36,008 nt of DNA. Source: Porogramme epimiltina (taxonomy: Eukaryota > Basidiomycota > Agaricomycetes > Polyporales > Polyporaceae). The DNA lies in the NCBI GenBank assembly GCA_900155495.1, contig FTLJ01000009.1:1-36008 (forward strand), given 5' to 3'. Under the pieces are notes generated by a model. The model made no database searches. It was given only the letters and a program-made list of their open reading frames with translations, and was not told the origin of the DNA. This document shows, in pieces, positions 15,031 through 25,743 of this stretch (position 1 is the first letter of the stretch; each line of letters starts with the position of its first letter). Made by a program: the position numbers and the translations under genes.

Positions 15031-15379
15031 CCGCGCCGACGATCGCGAGATCCGATGGGAAGGAGTTGGCGCTGAGCGCGAGGATGCCTCCTACGCAGCT
15101 CCTGCGTGTTGGTGGCGCGGCGGGTGGCAGCGGTGATGACGACCACACGTCAGCTATGAGTATGCGTCATGAGGGGAGGGAGGGCAACGCACGATGGGTC
15201 GCCCTCGACTGTTCCTACTGTTGAAGTTGGTGGGGTAGATGGCGTACGTCTGCCCGCTGCCAGAAGCCGAGCAAGATGGTGTGTATTGCGCTGGTGCCAC
15301 GCGGGAATGTGTAGGACCCTTCCCACGGCGCGGGGACAGGTAAACACAAGGAATACATATGCAGGGAAGCTACTACTCA

Positions 15380-15710
15380 CATGGCCCATATTCTATGTCA
15401 GCGGCCTTCAACCCTGGGATGTGTTGGTAGAACGTCCAATGGCTGACTGACGTTCAAAGAGTAAATCAGCACGGCCTCGCTGCGTGCAATGTCGTAGACG
15501 CTATTGGCAACGCTGATGGGGAGGTATATCAGCGTGGTGCCGGTGTCGATAGCCTGTTTAACTCATGTGTTCAGCGTCAAGTAGGATGTTGGAGTTTAGG
15601 AAATGTACATACTTACCGCCGTCAGGTTCGGGGAGAGGGTGCTTGTGTCAGTGCTCCACAAACTCGGCTTGGAAGTACGTATCACGGGATGAAGCCCTCT
15701 AGACGGGACG
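15380..15710 (-). pseudogene. Pepsin-type aspartic protease fragment
   Basis: The minus strand reads a possible exon SLWSTDTSTLSPNLTA, then a GTAAGT..AACAG intron, then AIDTGTTLIYLPISVANSVY. The DTGTT triplet region preceded by hydrophobic residues is the second catalytic Asp station of family A1 (polyporopepsin-like) proteases, and the intron position just before it is plausible. Only this C-terminal lobe piece is visible. Downstream the frame continues for about 35 codons without clear family similarity and ends at a stop. No signal peptide or first catalytic Asp is present. It is a fragment within the insert. Confidence 0.45.
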
Positions 15711-16006
15711 TGAGGATCAGTCAGGCAAGCTCCGATGAACACAATAGGCTAGGCTCGTATTGATTACCAAGCGCCCGCTGGGGCGCGTGTCGCGGAGGGG
15801 AGGTAGGCGCTCACAGACTTGAACCCTAGGCTGGGGTTGGGGAGGTGCTGATGGCAGTAAGAAAGTTTCTTACCCAAGGTTATGTAATCAATTTCAGAAA
15901 GTAAGCGGAATGTGGAATTTATTCCCACGGGGTTCGTTCGCCGTCACAAGCGCCCCTGCCAAAGCTCTGTCATTAAGAACGATTTCTTCGTAAACTCATC
16001 AATCGT

Positions 16007-17659
16007 AACCGGTTCCACACGTGAAGGAAGCTGTGGCTGCACCTTGCGATTGCGGAGAAGGAGCTGGGACTTCCCGTCTCGGGTGAGGCCGTCGAGCAGA
16101 TGAAAGTGAACCTGGTGCGTCGGACACGCTTTCCTGAAACACCACAACTCCTTATATCTTCCGTGCGCCATAGCATCTTGATGCGAACCAATTCGAAATC
16201 GCGGCTGGGGAGGAGAAGCGCTGTCGCCACGACGTCACGACCCATATCCACACATTCGGTCAGGTCACCCCTGCTGTCGGGATTATCCAGTCCGTGCTCG
16301 CATACATTCATCGCCCGCGCCCCGCCCATGCCTATTCTCGCAAGCCTCGGCGCGACGTCGTGCTCGCCACTGCTACGTGACTGTGTGCGTCAATCCCATC
16401 ACCCCCTCCCATGTACCACAACACTGACGCCCCGTGCAGCAACGCGGACCTGATTTTCATTCGCGAGGCGCTCACCCTCCCAAAAGCTCGCTGTCGTGAT
16501 CGATCGCTTCTCCTCATTTGCGGCGCAGTACCGCGACTTGCCCACGCTCGGCTTCACCCACTTCCAGCCCGCACAACTCACGACGGTCGGCAAGCGTGCT
16601 ACCCTCTGGCTCCAGGTGTGTATCACCCTTCATGTGCGCGCGGTGGGCGTGTATGAACGCCCGCACAGGAGCTCCTGTGGGCCCTTCGCAACATCAAACG
16701 TGCGCGCAACGACATTGGCTTCCGAGGCGTCAAGGGAACCACGGGCACCCAGGCGAGCTTCCTGGCTCTCTTTGATGGTGACCACGACAAGGTGAACCCC
16801 TATTTCGCCTCCCGTGTTTGCCTCCCCTCATTCGAGCGTGCGTAGGTGGAGGAGCTCGACCGGCGCGTCACGGAGCTTTCCGGCTTCACTTTCGCTACCC
16901 CGTCACATCCCAAACGTACTCGCGCAAGATCGACATCGACGTTCTCGCGCCACTCGCCTCCTTCGGCGCGACCGCCCACAAGCTCGCGACGGACCTCCGC
17001 CTCCTCGCGAGCCTCAAGGAGGTCGAGGAGCCGTTCGAGTACACCCAGATCGGGTCGTTGGCGATGGCGTACAAGCGCAACCCGATGCGGTCCGAGCGCG
17101 TGTGCTCCCTCGCGCGGCGCCTGATGGTCCTGCCCCAGAACTGGACGACAGCGCGAACCGTTGCATTATGCTCCCCGAGGCGTTCTTGACGGCGGACATC
17201 GTGCTGACGACGCTGCAGAACGTGAGTGAGGGCCTCGTCGTGTACCCGCAGGTTATCGCGCGCCGGATCACGCAGGAGCTGCCGTTCGTGGCCACCGAGA
17301 ACATCATCATGGCGCTCGTCAAGTCCGGTGGGGACCGCCAGGAGGAGCACGAAAAGATCCGGGTACGTGGTTCCTTCTCCCCCTCTTGCTTGCTTCTAGG
17401 GGTATTTGGCGGCTAAGGCCGCCCACCGGGTGAGGCGTCTCGGGCTAGACAACGACCTTATCGAGCGCGTGCGCGCGGACCCATACTTTGACCCGATCAA
17501 GGGCCGGCTCGACGTACTTCTCGACCCGAAGACGTTCGTCGGGCGCGCACCTGAGCAGGTGGACAAGTTCCTCGCCGACTGGGTGCGACCCGCGCGCTTG
17601 CGGACGCGGAGCTGCAGTCTGCGCTCGGAAAAGCGGGCAAAGCAGAGCTAAACGTGTAG
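16007..17659 (+). pseudogene. ADE13: Adenylosuccinate lyase, main part of the split copy (ADE13 copy 2, 3' part)
   Basis: It resumes exactly where the 5' part stops, with NRFHT then a TGA at 16,022-16,024 replacing the conserved Trp of TWRKLW. Recognisable stations follow: [32 protein letters not shown], the [20 protein letters not shown] segment, [64 protein letters not shown] and [13 protein letters not shown]. Further lesions are a 40-base deletion near 17,143 that removes the [10 protein letters not shown] segment and shifts the frame, and a 2-base insertion near 17,592 (CCCGCGCGCTTGCGG) that scrambles the last codons before ELNV-stop at 17,659. It is clearly non-functional. Confidence 0.85.
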
Positions 17660-18587
17660 GCGTTCGGCATGAAGAGACCGTATATAAGATATAGAAGGGG
17701 TTCCCAGCGAATGTCGCTTAGGCGAGGGCGCGAAGTAGAAGTGTAACACAAATGTATAGGTGTTGGTATGTACGCTCTGAACGGCATTTGAAGTGTCACG
17801 GTCAAGCAGTGAGGGCGGGTGCGTGCTCGTGATTTTTGCCCTGAATCTCGAAAGTTCCAAGATCATCTATACACGAAAGCCTGGTGTCATGGGACCCTTC
17901 AGCTCGAGCTGAAAGTTTGCGTCGGCGCTTTTCTGTTTTCGCTCATGTAATAGGAATCCCTCGGAGACGCGCCGCTGTCATCACCGCTCCAAGCAACCAC
18001 ATCTACACGGCATCTCAATCTCTGTTTCTAGACTTGAGGACGAAGATCCGGTTTATCCATGATAAGGGAGCTCCATGTGACACCCACAGGTAAGGACTTC
18101 ATCGTTTTAATGTGTGCCTCGCTGACATAGTTTACAGGCAGTTTGAACAGACTGCACGAACAGCTCAGAGTACTTTGCACTTGCTCTATGCCAGGCTAAG
18201 GACACGCCCATGTGCGGTGCATAAATTTCGAGCACGACGCGCACTGCCCTCGGGCCGTACGATAACGGTTCACCAATCGTTATCACTAAGGGGGTGGTCG
18301 CCGTGGCCGCTTTGGCAGAGTTCTTTCCCAATGCTAATGGGTGCCCCCGTTTATCGCAGACATTCCGCAGCATATTTGAACTTTGCCACCACATTGTGTA
18401 CGTTCTCTGGGTATAAATAATCCTCTCAACCACATTACACGTAACTGCTGTGTGCCGGAACAACACGCGTTCTCATGCCCAGATGTATATAGCAGAAGTG
18501 CTTGGGGGCTCTACTGCCCTCTCATCGACACCCGCTACCATCAGTCTTTCGCCTACGCCTCGAACTACTCATCGTGAAGTTCTCACT
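17660..18587 (+). repeat. Spacer block between ADE13 and HET gene A (copy 2)
   Basis: It is colinear with the blocks at 25,744-26,688 and 34,265-35,955, and in reverse with 1,778-913. It contains the GATTTTTGCCCTGAATCTC segment (the point where the right-most copy carries a transposon insertion), the TTTATCCATGATAAGG segment and the HET promoter. No gene is assigned. Confidence 0.75.
18273..18419 (+). promoter_or_regulatory. Core promoter of HET gene A (CCAAT + TATA)
   Basis: CCAAT lies at 18,273-18,277 and TATAAATA at 18,412-18,419, 176 bases before the ATG at 18,588. Both boxes are conserved in remnant P1 and the right-edge copy. The CCAAT box fits a HAP/NF-Y type site by motif only. Transcription probably starts about 30 bases past the TATA, giving a leader of roughly 140 bases. 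Confidence 0.6.
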
Positions 18588-21500
18588 ATGCAACAGGACC
18601 CTCAAGAACACGGCTTCGCACCTATTCCAAACCATCCATCTATGCAAGACTCCAACCCACAGGATACACCGGATGGAGGCCTCTCGACCACGCCGGGGCC
18701 GGACTCTGCATCTCAAGACACCGTGACTACTGGGGGAGCTCCCTCCGAGCCTCCCGTACGTGATGATAATGCAAAACATTCCACTGCGCAGGTACATATC
18801 TTGCCTGTCTCGTTGGATCACGACTGCTCCGGCCTCCCTTTTAATCAACGCTAACGTCGTCGACAGGATATGGATATCGACGATGGAATATCGTCGCCCC
18901 ATTCCAGAGGTCAGAGCAACTTGTTATGGCCCGCGCCCTAATGACCAAGTGTCCTTATTTGTGGTTAATACAGATTCCATGTCTCAGGACAAAGATTCCA
19001 TGTCTCAGGACAAAGATTCCATGTCTCAGGATGAAGACTCAGACTCCTCCCACGAGGCCTCCGAGAATTACTCAATTGAAGATATCGCATCCCTCCAAAG
19101 AGATGCCCAAAAGCTGTTGGCCATTCCATTTGGAGAGGATCCCTCCCGACCTCCCCGTCCAGAATTCCCTCCTTTCATTGTTCCGTATCTCGGAGACACC
19201 CTACCGTACGACGGTGGACACCTTGAAACGTACCCAGACCGACATAACTGGATAGTTCATCACCAGGATGACCAATGCCATCCGCTGTGTCCCCCAGGAA
19301 CATGCTATGATACAGTTCCCGACGAGGCGAATGCGCGCCATCAGTATTATCTAAAGCATGGTCCACTTTCTCCGATGCTATCGCGCACAGATAATTCCGT
19401 CGTCACGGGCACAAGCAAGGCCGCCTTCCTCCAATCATGGCTTTTCTTCGGAACGCTTCATGAGGTATCCAACATGTGCGGAACCTCCATCGATGTCCAG
19501 GCCGAATTTCTCACCGATGACGGGCGCCGCGTCTCGACCGCCGCGCTGAATGGGCTTGCCGCGCGTTGGTTCTCCTCACTCCAACCTGAGGAGGTGGGAA
19601 ACAAGGCGTTCATGGGACGGATCATTACGCTCTGCCGAAGAATGGTCCTGCTTACTGCCAAAGAGGTCTCAAACCGTCTTCGGGGTGAGGGGGAGCCGGT
19701 CTTTCAGTACACGTTTGACGAGGCTCTGGTTTTCCATTCCATCAACCTTCTAGTCCGCGTCATATCACTACACCTATTGCGTCACGCCCTCTCGCCTTCC
19801 ATCACACACCGCAGCGGAGAAGATTATGCACGCCTGATCTATTCCACCCTAGTCAATCCTCCGTCGGACTCGTATATGCAAGAAGGGTTCAGAATGTCGC
19901 TCAACGATATTTTCATGGTTGGAGAGAGGTCTAGTGGATGGTGCAAGACCGATATGAAGGGGCTGGGTTACTATAAGTTCTTCGCCACGGTCCTCGACCG
20001 GCCTTTCGCGCGAAACCACTCTGCTTGCAAAGGTCCACTATGCGGCGCGCACCAGGTCGACGAAGCCACCTACCAAACCGCACATCCAGAAGACTGCTCG
20101 GATCAAGGATGCTCTCTGGTCGAAGTCAATGCAAAAGATCTCGTAGAGATACTGGATCGGGGCGAAATACCTGTGGTTGTTATCCGTGAAGATCTGAACC
20201 TGGAGGTCGTAAGTGGTGGTATCGAGCACCCGTACACCGCAATATCCCATGTCTGTGAGTCATCTTCTTCGCTTGAGCCCGCAATGATGCATGCTCATAG
20301 CTATCAGGGGCAGACGGGCTCGGAAACCCGACGATGAATGCGTTACCTCGGTGCCAACTTCGTCGTATATACAACTACGTCTCTCACCTGCGCAACACCT
20401 ACCCGAATGATGGTATTCAGCATACGGCTGATTCCCCTTGCGCTATCTGGATGGACACGCTGTGTGTACCCGTGGATCCGCAACTCAAGGAATCCCGCAA
20501 GAAGGCCATACATCTCATGGCGAAAACATTCCGTGAGGCGACCACTACCCTGGTCCTTGACAGGGAACTGTTGATGGTCCCCGCCGCAACATCGTCTTTC
20601 GTGGAACTGGCAATGCGGATAACCTCCAGCGGGTGGATGAAGCGCTTGTGGACCCTCCAGGACATGGCGTTCTCATTAAAGCCTAGGGACACAATATCAG
20701 GGGACAATGACAACTCGCTAGATCACCAGGGCGCTGATACAACGTCAGTGCCGGACACGCGGGACATTTCCACCCAGATTCCTGCGAGACATCGCCTCTA
20801 TCTTCAGATGCAAGATGGTCCCTTCTCTCCTTGGGAATACGTGTCCAGCAGTCACTCCGATATGTATTCAAGAATATCGCCACTGAGACCAGCGATAGGA
20901 GAAACCGTACTCTGGGCACAATTCGGCATGTCCATTATCACAGTTTGGAGACATGGGCTTCCATTCCCGGGATTCCTACCATCTGCAAAAAACGGAGAAT
21001 CCGTAGGCAGAAGTCTCCTCGAATGCCTCAATGGACGTTCAACCAGTAAGGTCGAGGATCTTCCCATTTGTGCCGCTTCTATCTTCGACATGGACCTCAA
21101 TTGTATCCTCTCCGCTGAGGACACACATCATCGCTTCGCAGCTTTCTATCGACAGCTTCGTAAAATCCCAGAGAATGTCCTATGGGCAACTCATGATCCT
21201 TCCGTCAAGAAGGTGGCTATTGCACCCTTCCGCTGGGCTCCAATCCACTTTACAGCTCTTGATCGGATACCGGTTTGCTGGTGGAGTCCTGAGGTAGCTT
21301 GCGACGAACGGGGCTTGCACATCCGCCACGCCGGTTACATTCTTCATACAAACTCTATATTCCACGAACCTCGTCAACTTGTCGAGTACTCGGCTGAAGC
21401 GGACGGCTCGGACGGCGACTCCTCGTCGTCTTTGTTTGGGGCTCTTCTATTATACGACCCCGAACAAAATCCAGATCCACAATTGTCGTACTTCGACATC

Positions 21501-21803
21501 ACGCCACCAACGCTTCAAGATCCCGAGCCTCCCTTCCCGAGTGCTAGCACACACAAGTTAGCGGTCATAATCAATGAAGGCCACCGTTTTCCGCGGGATC
21601 GCAACGCTATTATCATACGCATTGAAAACATTCCAGCTGTCGACGAATCCGAAGGCGATGCCGAGGAGATTGTTGGAGAGGTTGTTGGCTACAGATTTTT
21701 CGTTCGCCCAGATTCGCCTAGCGCCGGTGCTTGTTGGAGTAGTAAGATGGACACGATCTTCTGCACACCCTTGGGAAAAGATCAGAAATGGCGTATTACC
21801 TGA
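18588..21803 (+). CDS. HET-domain (heterokaryon-incompatibility type) protein A, four exons, intact
   Basis: Exons are 18588-18791, 18867-18909, 18974-20254 and 20308-21803. Introns of 75, 64 and 53 bases all have GT..AG ends, and phases fit exactly (3024 coding bases, 1007 residues). The start is the ATG of MQQDPQEHG, shared by gene B and the right-edge copy. An acidic, Ser/Pro-rich N-terminus (1-115) contains DSMSQDK repeats. Conserved cysteines follow at C184, C188 and C193, and at C434, C439, C457 and C462 (a CX4C-X17-CX4C pattern). The HET domain spans about 502-630, with PYTAISHVWADGLGNP, AIWMDTLCVPVD, RKKAIHLMAKTFREAT and GWMKRLWTLQD. The Trp of SHVW is created by splicing (T|GG). A conserved C-terminal region of about 380 residues is not recognised. 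No signal peptide or membrane segment is apparent. HET proteins trigger cell death on non-self fusion in filamentous fungi; that role here is inferred from the family. Confidence 0.88.
18974..19034 (+). repeat. 21-base coding minisatellite in HET gene A
   Basis: The unit ATTCCATGTCTCAGGACAAA(G) occurs twice, followed by a diverged third unit, encoding DSMSQDK-DSMSQDK-DSMSQDE right at the start of exon 3. Gene B and pseudogene P3 have different unit lengths and numbers at the same place. Confidence 0.85.
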
Positions 21804-22095
21804 CTCGAACGCTGATTCATAGTATGTACCACGGACACAATTTTGTTCGGCGAATACGCTTCCGACAGTTCTTTTTGCTCTGCGATGTAGTAGTGTTTAT
21901 TTATTGTTCTTTGCACAGGTCGAGGAAATATGCACGCTTGCAATGAGCACTGTCGGTCATGCAGTGAACACCAGCGCACACCCCCAACATGCTCGCCTCC
22001 AAGCGCGATGATAGCGCAGATGGAATTCTAGTACGGCCGGGTCAGCGCGATTGCTTTCGAATGAACCGGATGGGCCTCTCTGCCTCCGGGAGTAA
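21804..22095 (+). repeat. Truncated intergenic block after HET gene A
   Basis: It matches the first part of the other intergenic blocks (for example GAGCACTGTCGGTCATGC near 21,944 and GAACCGGATGGGCCTCTC near 22,062). Similarity stops at about 22,095. The rest of the block and the 5' half of the next ADE13 copy have been replaced by other sequence up to about 24,807. Confidence 0.65.
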
Positions 22096-22394
22096 CAAGT
22101 TGACGTTAATGTGCCACCCGGTTTTCCTTGCGCGGTAGTATGCACCCGATGACAAAGTGACGCCAGCATAGAGTCTGAAAACTGTAGGATATGCGTGCAA
22201 TGAACTGCCAACTGAGATGGAGACAAACAGATGACCTGCAGACACAGGTACGTCGCATATAAAAACAGAGCTTCAATCGAATAGAACGCTTGAAGACCAA
22301 AATGTGTCAGTCGCTTCATCTGCTCTACCGCGACGTTGTACACGACGGGCGATATCGTCTCTGCCAAGGAATGAAGAAATACTTATTCAAACCA
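22096..22394 (-). other. Unassigned stretch between the truncated block and the Med14-like fragment
   Basis: The minus strand is open and reads for example ISPVVYNVAVEQMKRL and FGLQAFYSIEALFLYATYLC. I do not recognise it and it does not continue the Med14 similarity. It may be intron or unrelated filler sequence. Confidence 0.25.
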
Positions 22395-23580
22395 GAGGTA
22401 AGTGCATACGAAGAATGTTAAAAACGCAGACTAGAGGAGCATCGACCACCCCCTCTGGTAACTGTGGGCGTGGAGGCATTTCCACACCGGGTGGTGGAGG
22501 TTCGTCTGGACGGAGATTGAAGGCGAGGCGGGCATCCGCATAGTCCGTGATGACGTGCTTCAACAGGGCGGCCAGCATTCGACGAAACTCTGACATATGG
22601 AACATCATCGTGGCACAAATCTCGGGTAGAGCATACATTGCATCCCAGTCTGGTCGGCCCCCACAGGGAACAGAAACGTGGCGTTCACGAAGAACCAACC
22701 GTCATTCCTGCACGCGTCGAGAAGACACAGCGAGAGCTCGAACAGCTTAGGTGCGGTAAAATGCACGCGTCCTGAACCTAGTTTACGCGCGGCGTGAGAT
22801 GCGCGGAACGGACCCACCACAGTCTGAACTCACCTATTGGGACATCTCGCACGGGATGACTTTAGATATACGGAGACGATAACGCATGGCGCCTTTGATG
22901 TCCATGAAGGTCCCGGACACTTCGATCTGTTAATGGTGTTGGAGGGATTAGGGTCCCCTAGGATGGTAGAAACGTCCATCGGTCGGGCGACGGACGCAGG
23001 GATATGGAATTACGCACCTCAGCCCCGCTATCGCGTCCTCGAACCGTCCATTTTGATCCATGAGGAAGGCCGTGATGTTCTACGTCCGCGCGTCAGCAGG
23101 GAGCGCGACACACCGGCAGCGGGATGTACCGTGGCCTTCTGCATGACCTTCGCGTCGCGCGACCACTTTGCGATGGCGTACACCTTCACGACGTACCGCT
23201 TCATCTTCACGACGAAGTTGGCGAGCTGTCGTCTGCAGAGTGCGCCCGGTGTATTCGGGGGGCCGTTCGGGAAGGCGGGGCGGGGGCGGACGGATATGAG
23301 GAGAGTGCTTAAGCGTCGGGCACGCAGCATCCGCATGCACAACCAAAAACAGGACTCACGTTTCGGTCATCACGACGAGCTCTATGTAGACCGCCTGCAA
23401 CAGGCGGGACACGAGCTCTCAGAGGGGCGCCTGCCCGTCTATGAACATCGGGAGCTCGGTCTAGGGCTGCTCTAGCGTGGGCTCGTCGTTTTCCCCGAGC
23501 TTGCCATTGTGTTGTGGGGGATATGGAGTGTCGAAGACGGAGGTGTCGAAGCCGAAGGCATGATCAGGTTCTGGGGAAAG
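22395..23580 (-). pseudogene. Mediator subunit 14 (Med14/Rgr1-like) N-terminal fragment
   Basis: Med14 is the backbone subunit of the Mediator complex in the nucleus. The minus strand shows family stations in order: an acidic leader DHAFGFDTSVFDTPYPPQ, ELPMFIDGQAPL-stop-ELVSR, LLQAVYIELVVMTET, QLANFVVKMKRYVVKVYAIA and KWSRDAKVMQKA. A GT..AG intron follows, then NITAFLMDQNGRFEDAIAGL, another intron, KGAMRYRLRISKVIPCEMSQ, HFTAPKLFELSLCLLDACRN, DGWFFVNATFLFPV, a frame change, and YADARLAFNLRPDEPPPPG and LPEGVVDAPLVCVFNIL. In-frame stops occur before and inside the first station (EQP-stop and PL-stop), the segment between the second intron and KGAMRYRL is shortened, and the gene ends after about 400 residues of a much longer family. 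Introns are retained, so it came as genomic DNA. Confidence 0.65.
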
Positions 23581-24807
23581 CATTCAGCAGGCAGGCCCGG
23601 CTTGGCGGCGCGCCCCCATGCCGGGAAGTGGGGATGATGGGGGAGGAGTAGGACGGGAGGAGGTACATCCGGGTGAGAGGAAGGGAGCTGAGGCTGTCAC
23701 TGCTCTGGGGCGAGAGGGAGGACGAGTCGGCGGAGTCGGCGGACTCCGCGGCGGCCTCGAGCTTTGTGATGTTTGCTTTGAGGAGCTGGGTGCGGCTGGT
23801 GCGTTTCTTTTGGTGTCTGTAGTGTCGCAGAAGATAGGTGGGGGTGCATCAGTATGTGCTCTCCGGATTGCCCGAGCGTCGACGCCAGCAGCTGGCGCCA
23901 ACGTCTGGGCGCTTCTGACTCGTCTCTCGGACAGTGACTCCTCTGCTCCGAGTCCTGTCCATCGTTTCATGCGCACTCTCAGGGCCCAACATTCAAGTCG
24001 CGGCCTGGAGGTTATGATAAGGGCTACGGTGCGTGTGCTCTGGCCGAGAGAAGTACTGTCCCGTGTCTAACGAAATTCGGGGTATCACCAGGGTCAATCG
24101 CCCCTCCACCGCCCACTGCCCGAGCCTCTATATCTTCTCCATCTAGCGCCCCGACCCCTACCACTGCATCCTCTGTCCTCATAGCGATGCCTCCATCACC
24201 TCTCCCCAGCCCGAACCCCAGCCTCTCCGGCCGGGACAACAACGCCGCGCACGTCCGCAGTCTCACTGTGCTCCTCCGCCGCTAAGCTCGTTTACGCATC
24301 CCCGAACCGTGCCGTCCGAACTCTACGCTCTGCGGCGCACTTCGCTTCCCGTCACCCCACTCGGCTCCAGCCGTATGCCTGTGGTGGTGGGCCTGCAGCG
24401 CCGCGGCTTCGATCCCTCTGCCCGCCGTCGCTCCACGGACATGGGCCGCATCCTCGCCCGCCCGTACATGCACGTCGCTGCCAATGCGCCTGCGCAGACC
24501 ACCACCGGCCTCGGTGCGTTCTCTGAGGCAGACGAGACCGTGCATCCGCCACAACTCTCCCGCCGGTCCCAAATGATGCCCCGAGCGAGCATGCTTTCAC
24601 CATGACGCCGCCCAGCCAGGGGATGCATGCGCCCCTCCCCCCGTCTGCTCACCCTGTCGTCTCCTCGCAGACCGCTCACACCACCCGCGGCAGTATGACA
24701 CCTCCCGGATCCCACTCACACATATGCACGCGCATTCGTTCTTAGGTACACAGCACTACAACTTCGCGCGACGGCACTCCATCGACAGTTCCGCGCTCGC
24801 GCACATG
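23581..24807. other. Ser/Pro/Arg-rich stretch of unknown origin
   Basis: No gene is firmly identifiable. On the plus strand from about 24,310 an open frame reads SELYALRRTSLPVTPLGSSR, RRSTDMGRILARPYMHVAAN and LSRRSQMMPRASMLSP before a stop at 24,605, with a similar-looking HYNFARRHSIDSSAL piece near 24,745. It resembles the low-complexity part of a regulatory protein, but no domain is visible. The first 400 bases are Pro/Ser-rich on the minus strand. ADE13 sequence resumes at about 24,808. Confidence 0.3.
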
Positions 24808-25743
24808 CCACGACGGTGACCATGACAAGGCGAGCCCCTATTTCGCCTTCACATGAGCGTGCATAGGTGGAGGAGCTGGACCGGCGTGTCACGGAGCTTT
24901 CCGGCTTCACCTACGCCTACCCCGTCACCTCCCAAACGTACTCGTGCAAGATCGACATCGACATCCTCGCGCCCCTCGCATCCTTCGGCGCGACCGCCCA
25001 CAAGCTCGCGACCGACCTCCACCTCCTCGCGAACCTGAAGGAGGTCGAGGAGTCGTTCAAGTCCACGCAGATCGGGTCGTCCGCGATGGCATACAAGCGC
25101 AACCCGAGGCGGTCCGAGCGCGTGTGCTAGCTCGCGCGGCACCTGATGGTGCTCCACCAGAATGCGCTCGGGACGGCGAGCGTGCAGTGGTTCGAGCGCA
25201 CGCTGGACGACAGCGCGAACCGCCGCATTACGCTTCCCGAGGCGTTCTTGACTGCGGATATCGTGCTGACGACGCTCCAGAACGTGAGCGAGGGCCTCGT
25301 CGTGTACCTGCGGGTGATCGCGCGGCGGATCGGGCAGGAGCTGCCGTTCATGGCGACGGAGAACATCATCATGGCGCTCGTCAAGTCCGGCGGGGACCGC
25401 CAGGAGGCGCATGAAAAGATTCGGGTATGTGGCTCCTTCTCTTTCTCTTGTTCTCTTTAATGGGCATTTAGCTAATCGATGCCCGTAGGTCCTCTCGCAC
25501 GAGGCCGCGCACCAGGTGAAACAGCTCGGGTTCGACAAGGACCTCATCGAGCGCGTGCGCGCGGACCCGTACTTTGACCCGATCAAGGGCCAGCTCGACG
25601 CGCTGCTTGACCCGAAGACGTTCGTCGGGCACGCGCCGGAGCAAGTCGACAAGTTCCTCGCGGACTGGGTGCTCCCTGCGCTCGCGGACGCGGAGCTCCA
25701 GACGGCTCTTGGAAAGGCTGGTAAGGCAGAGCTGAACGTGTAG
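24808..25743 (+). pseudogene. ADE13: Adenylosuccinate lyase, 5'-truncated copy with premature stop (ADE13 copy 3)
   Basis: It begins inside the exon end GACGGTGACCATGACAAG, then an intron to 24,866, then [38 protein letters not shown] and [21 protein letters not shown] follows at 25,128-25,130 where other copies have Ser. After the stop the frame stays open through [19 protein letters not shown] and [18 protein letters not shown]. Then come the GTATGTGG..CCGTAG intron and the last exon ([15 protein letters not shown] .. KAELNV-stop at 25,743). The signature Met-Arg is changed to Arg-Arg (NPRR). With the N-terminal half missing and a stop in the active-site signature region, it cannot encode the enzyme. 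Confidence 0.87.

Larger units (their letters stand above)
12457..16006. other. 3.55 kb insert of foreign gene fragments splitting ADE13 copy 2
   Basis: The boundaries come from comparison with uninterrupted copies. ADE13 sequence stops after CAGCACAGAAC at 12,456 and resumes with AACCGGTTCCAC at 16,007. The repeated AAC could be a 3-base target duplication or chance. I see no convincing terminal inverted repeats (TTGAGTAGAG on the left, TCATCAATCGT on the right) and no transposase. Inside, fragments of at least three unrelated genes lie in the same (minus) orientation, each beginning and ending mid-gene, some with introns retained. Stretches not annotated separately (12,760-13,025, 14,800-15,380 and 15,710-16,006) hold nothing I can identify, apart from a plausible minus-strand donor (CAG|GTAAGTT) near 12,915. 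Confidence 0.6.

Noticed and set aside
14801..15148. Possible oxidoreductase fragment (LGDGFALSINNLPTQAPPHA with LMYTKHNPSKVVIDLEKHPS)
   Set aside because: Suggestive of a real protein piece, but I could not place it in a family and the frames do not join; left as unidentified within the insert.
15857..15873. 17-base perfect odd palindrome GTAAGAAAGTTTCTTAC
   Set aside because: A single occurrence in a degenerate region with no gene to regulate; plausible by chance.
12457..16006. Helitron or Pack-type element as a definite call
   Set aside because: I see no 5' TC / 3' CTRR ends, no terminal hairpin, no inverted repeats and no helicase or transposase, so the mechanism is left open.
17884..18093. 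Small gene in the spacer reading RRAAVITAPSNHIYTASQ and FLDLRTKIRFIHDK
   Set aside because: Open in two spacer copies but broken in the 26.0 kb and 35.4 kb copies; similarity is at DNA level from duplication.
18261..18284. Inverted repeat GATAACG / CGTTATC around the CCAAT box of HET gene A as an operator
   Set aside because: The arms are not preserved in the other three promoter copies; only the CCAAT core is.
20338..20450. An extra intron in exon 4 of the HET genes between the SHVW motif and WMDTL
   Set aside because: The sequence is open in both A and B, the frame holds without splicing and the distance suits a HET domain.
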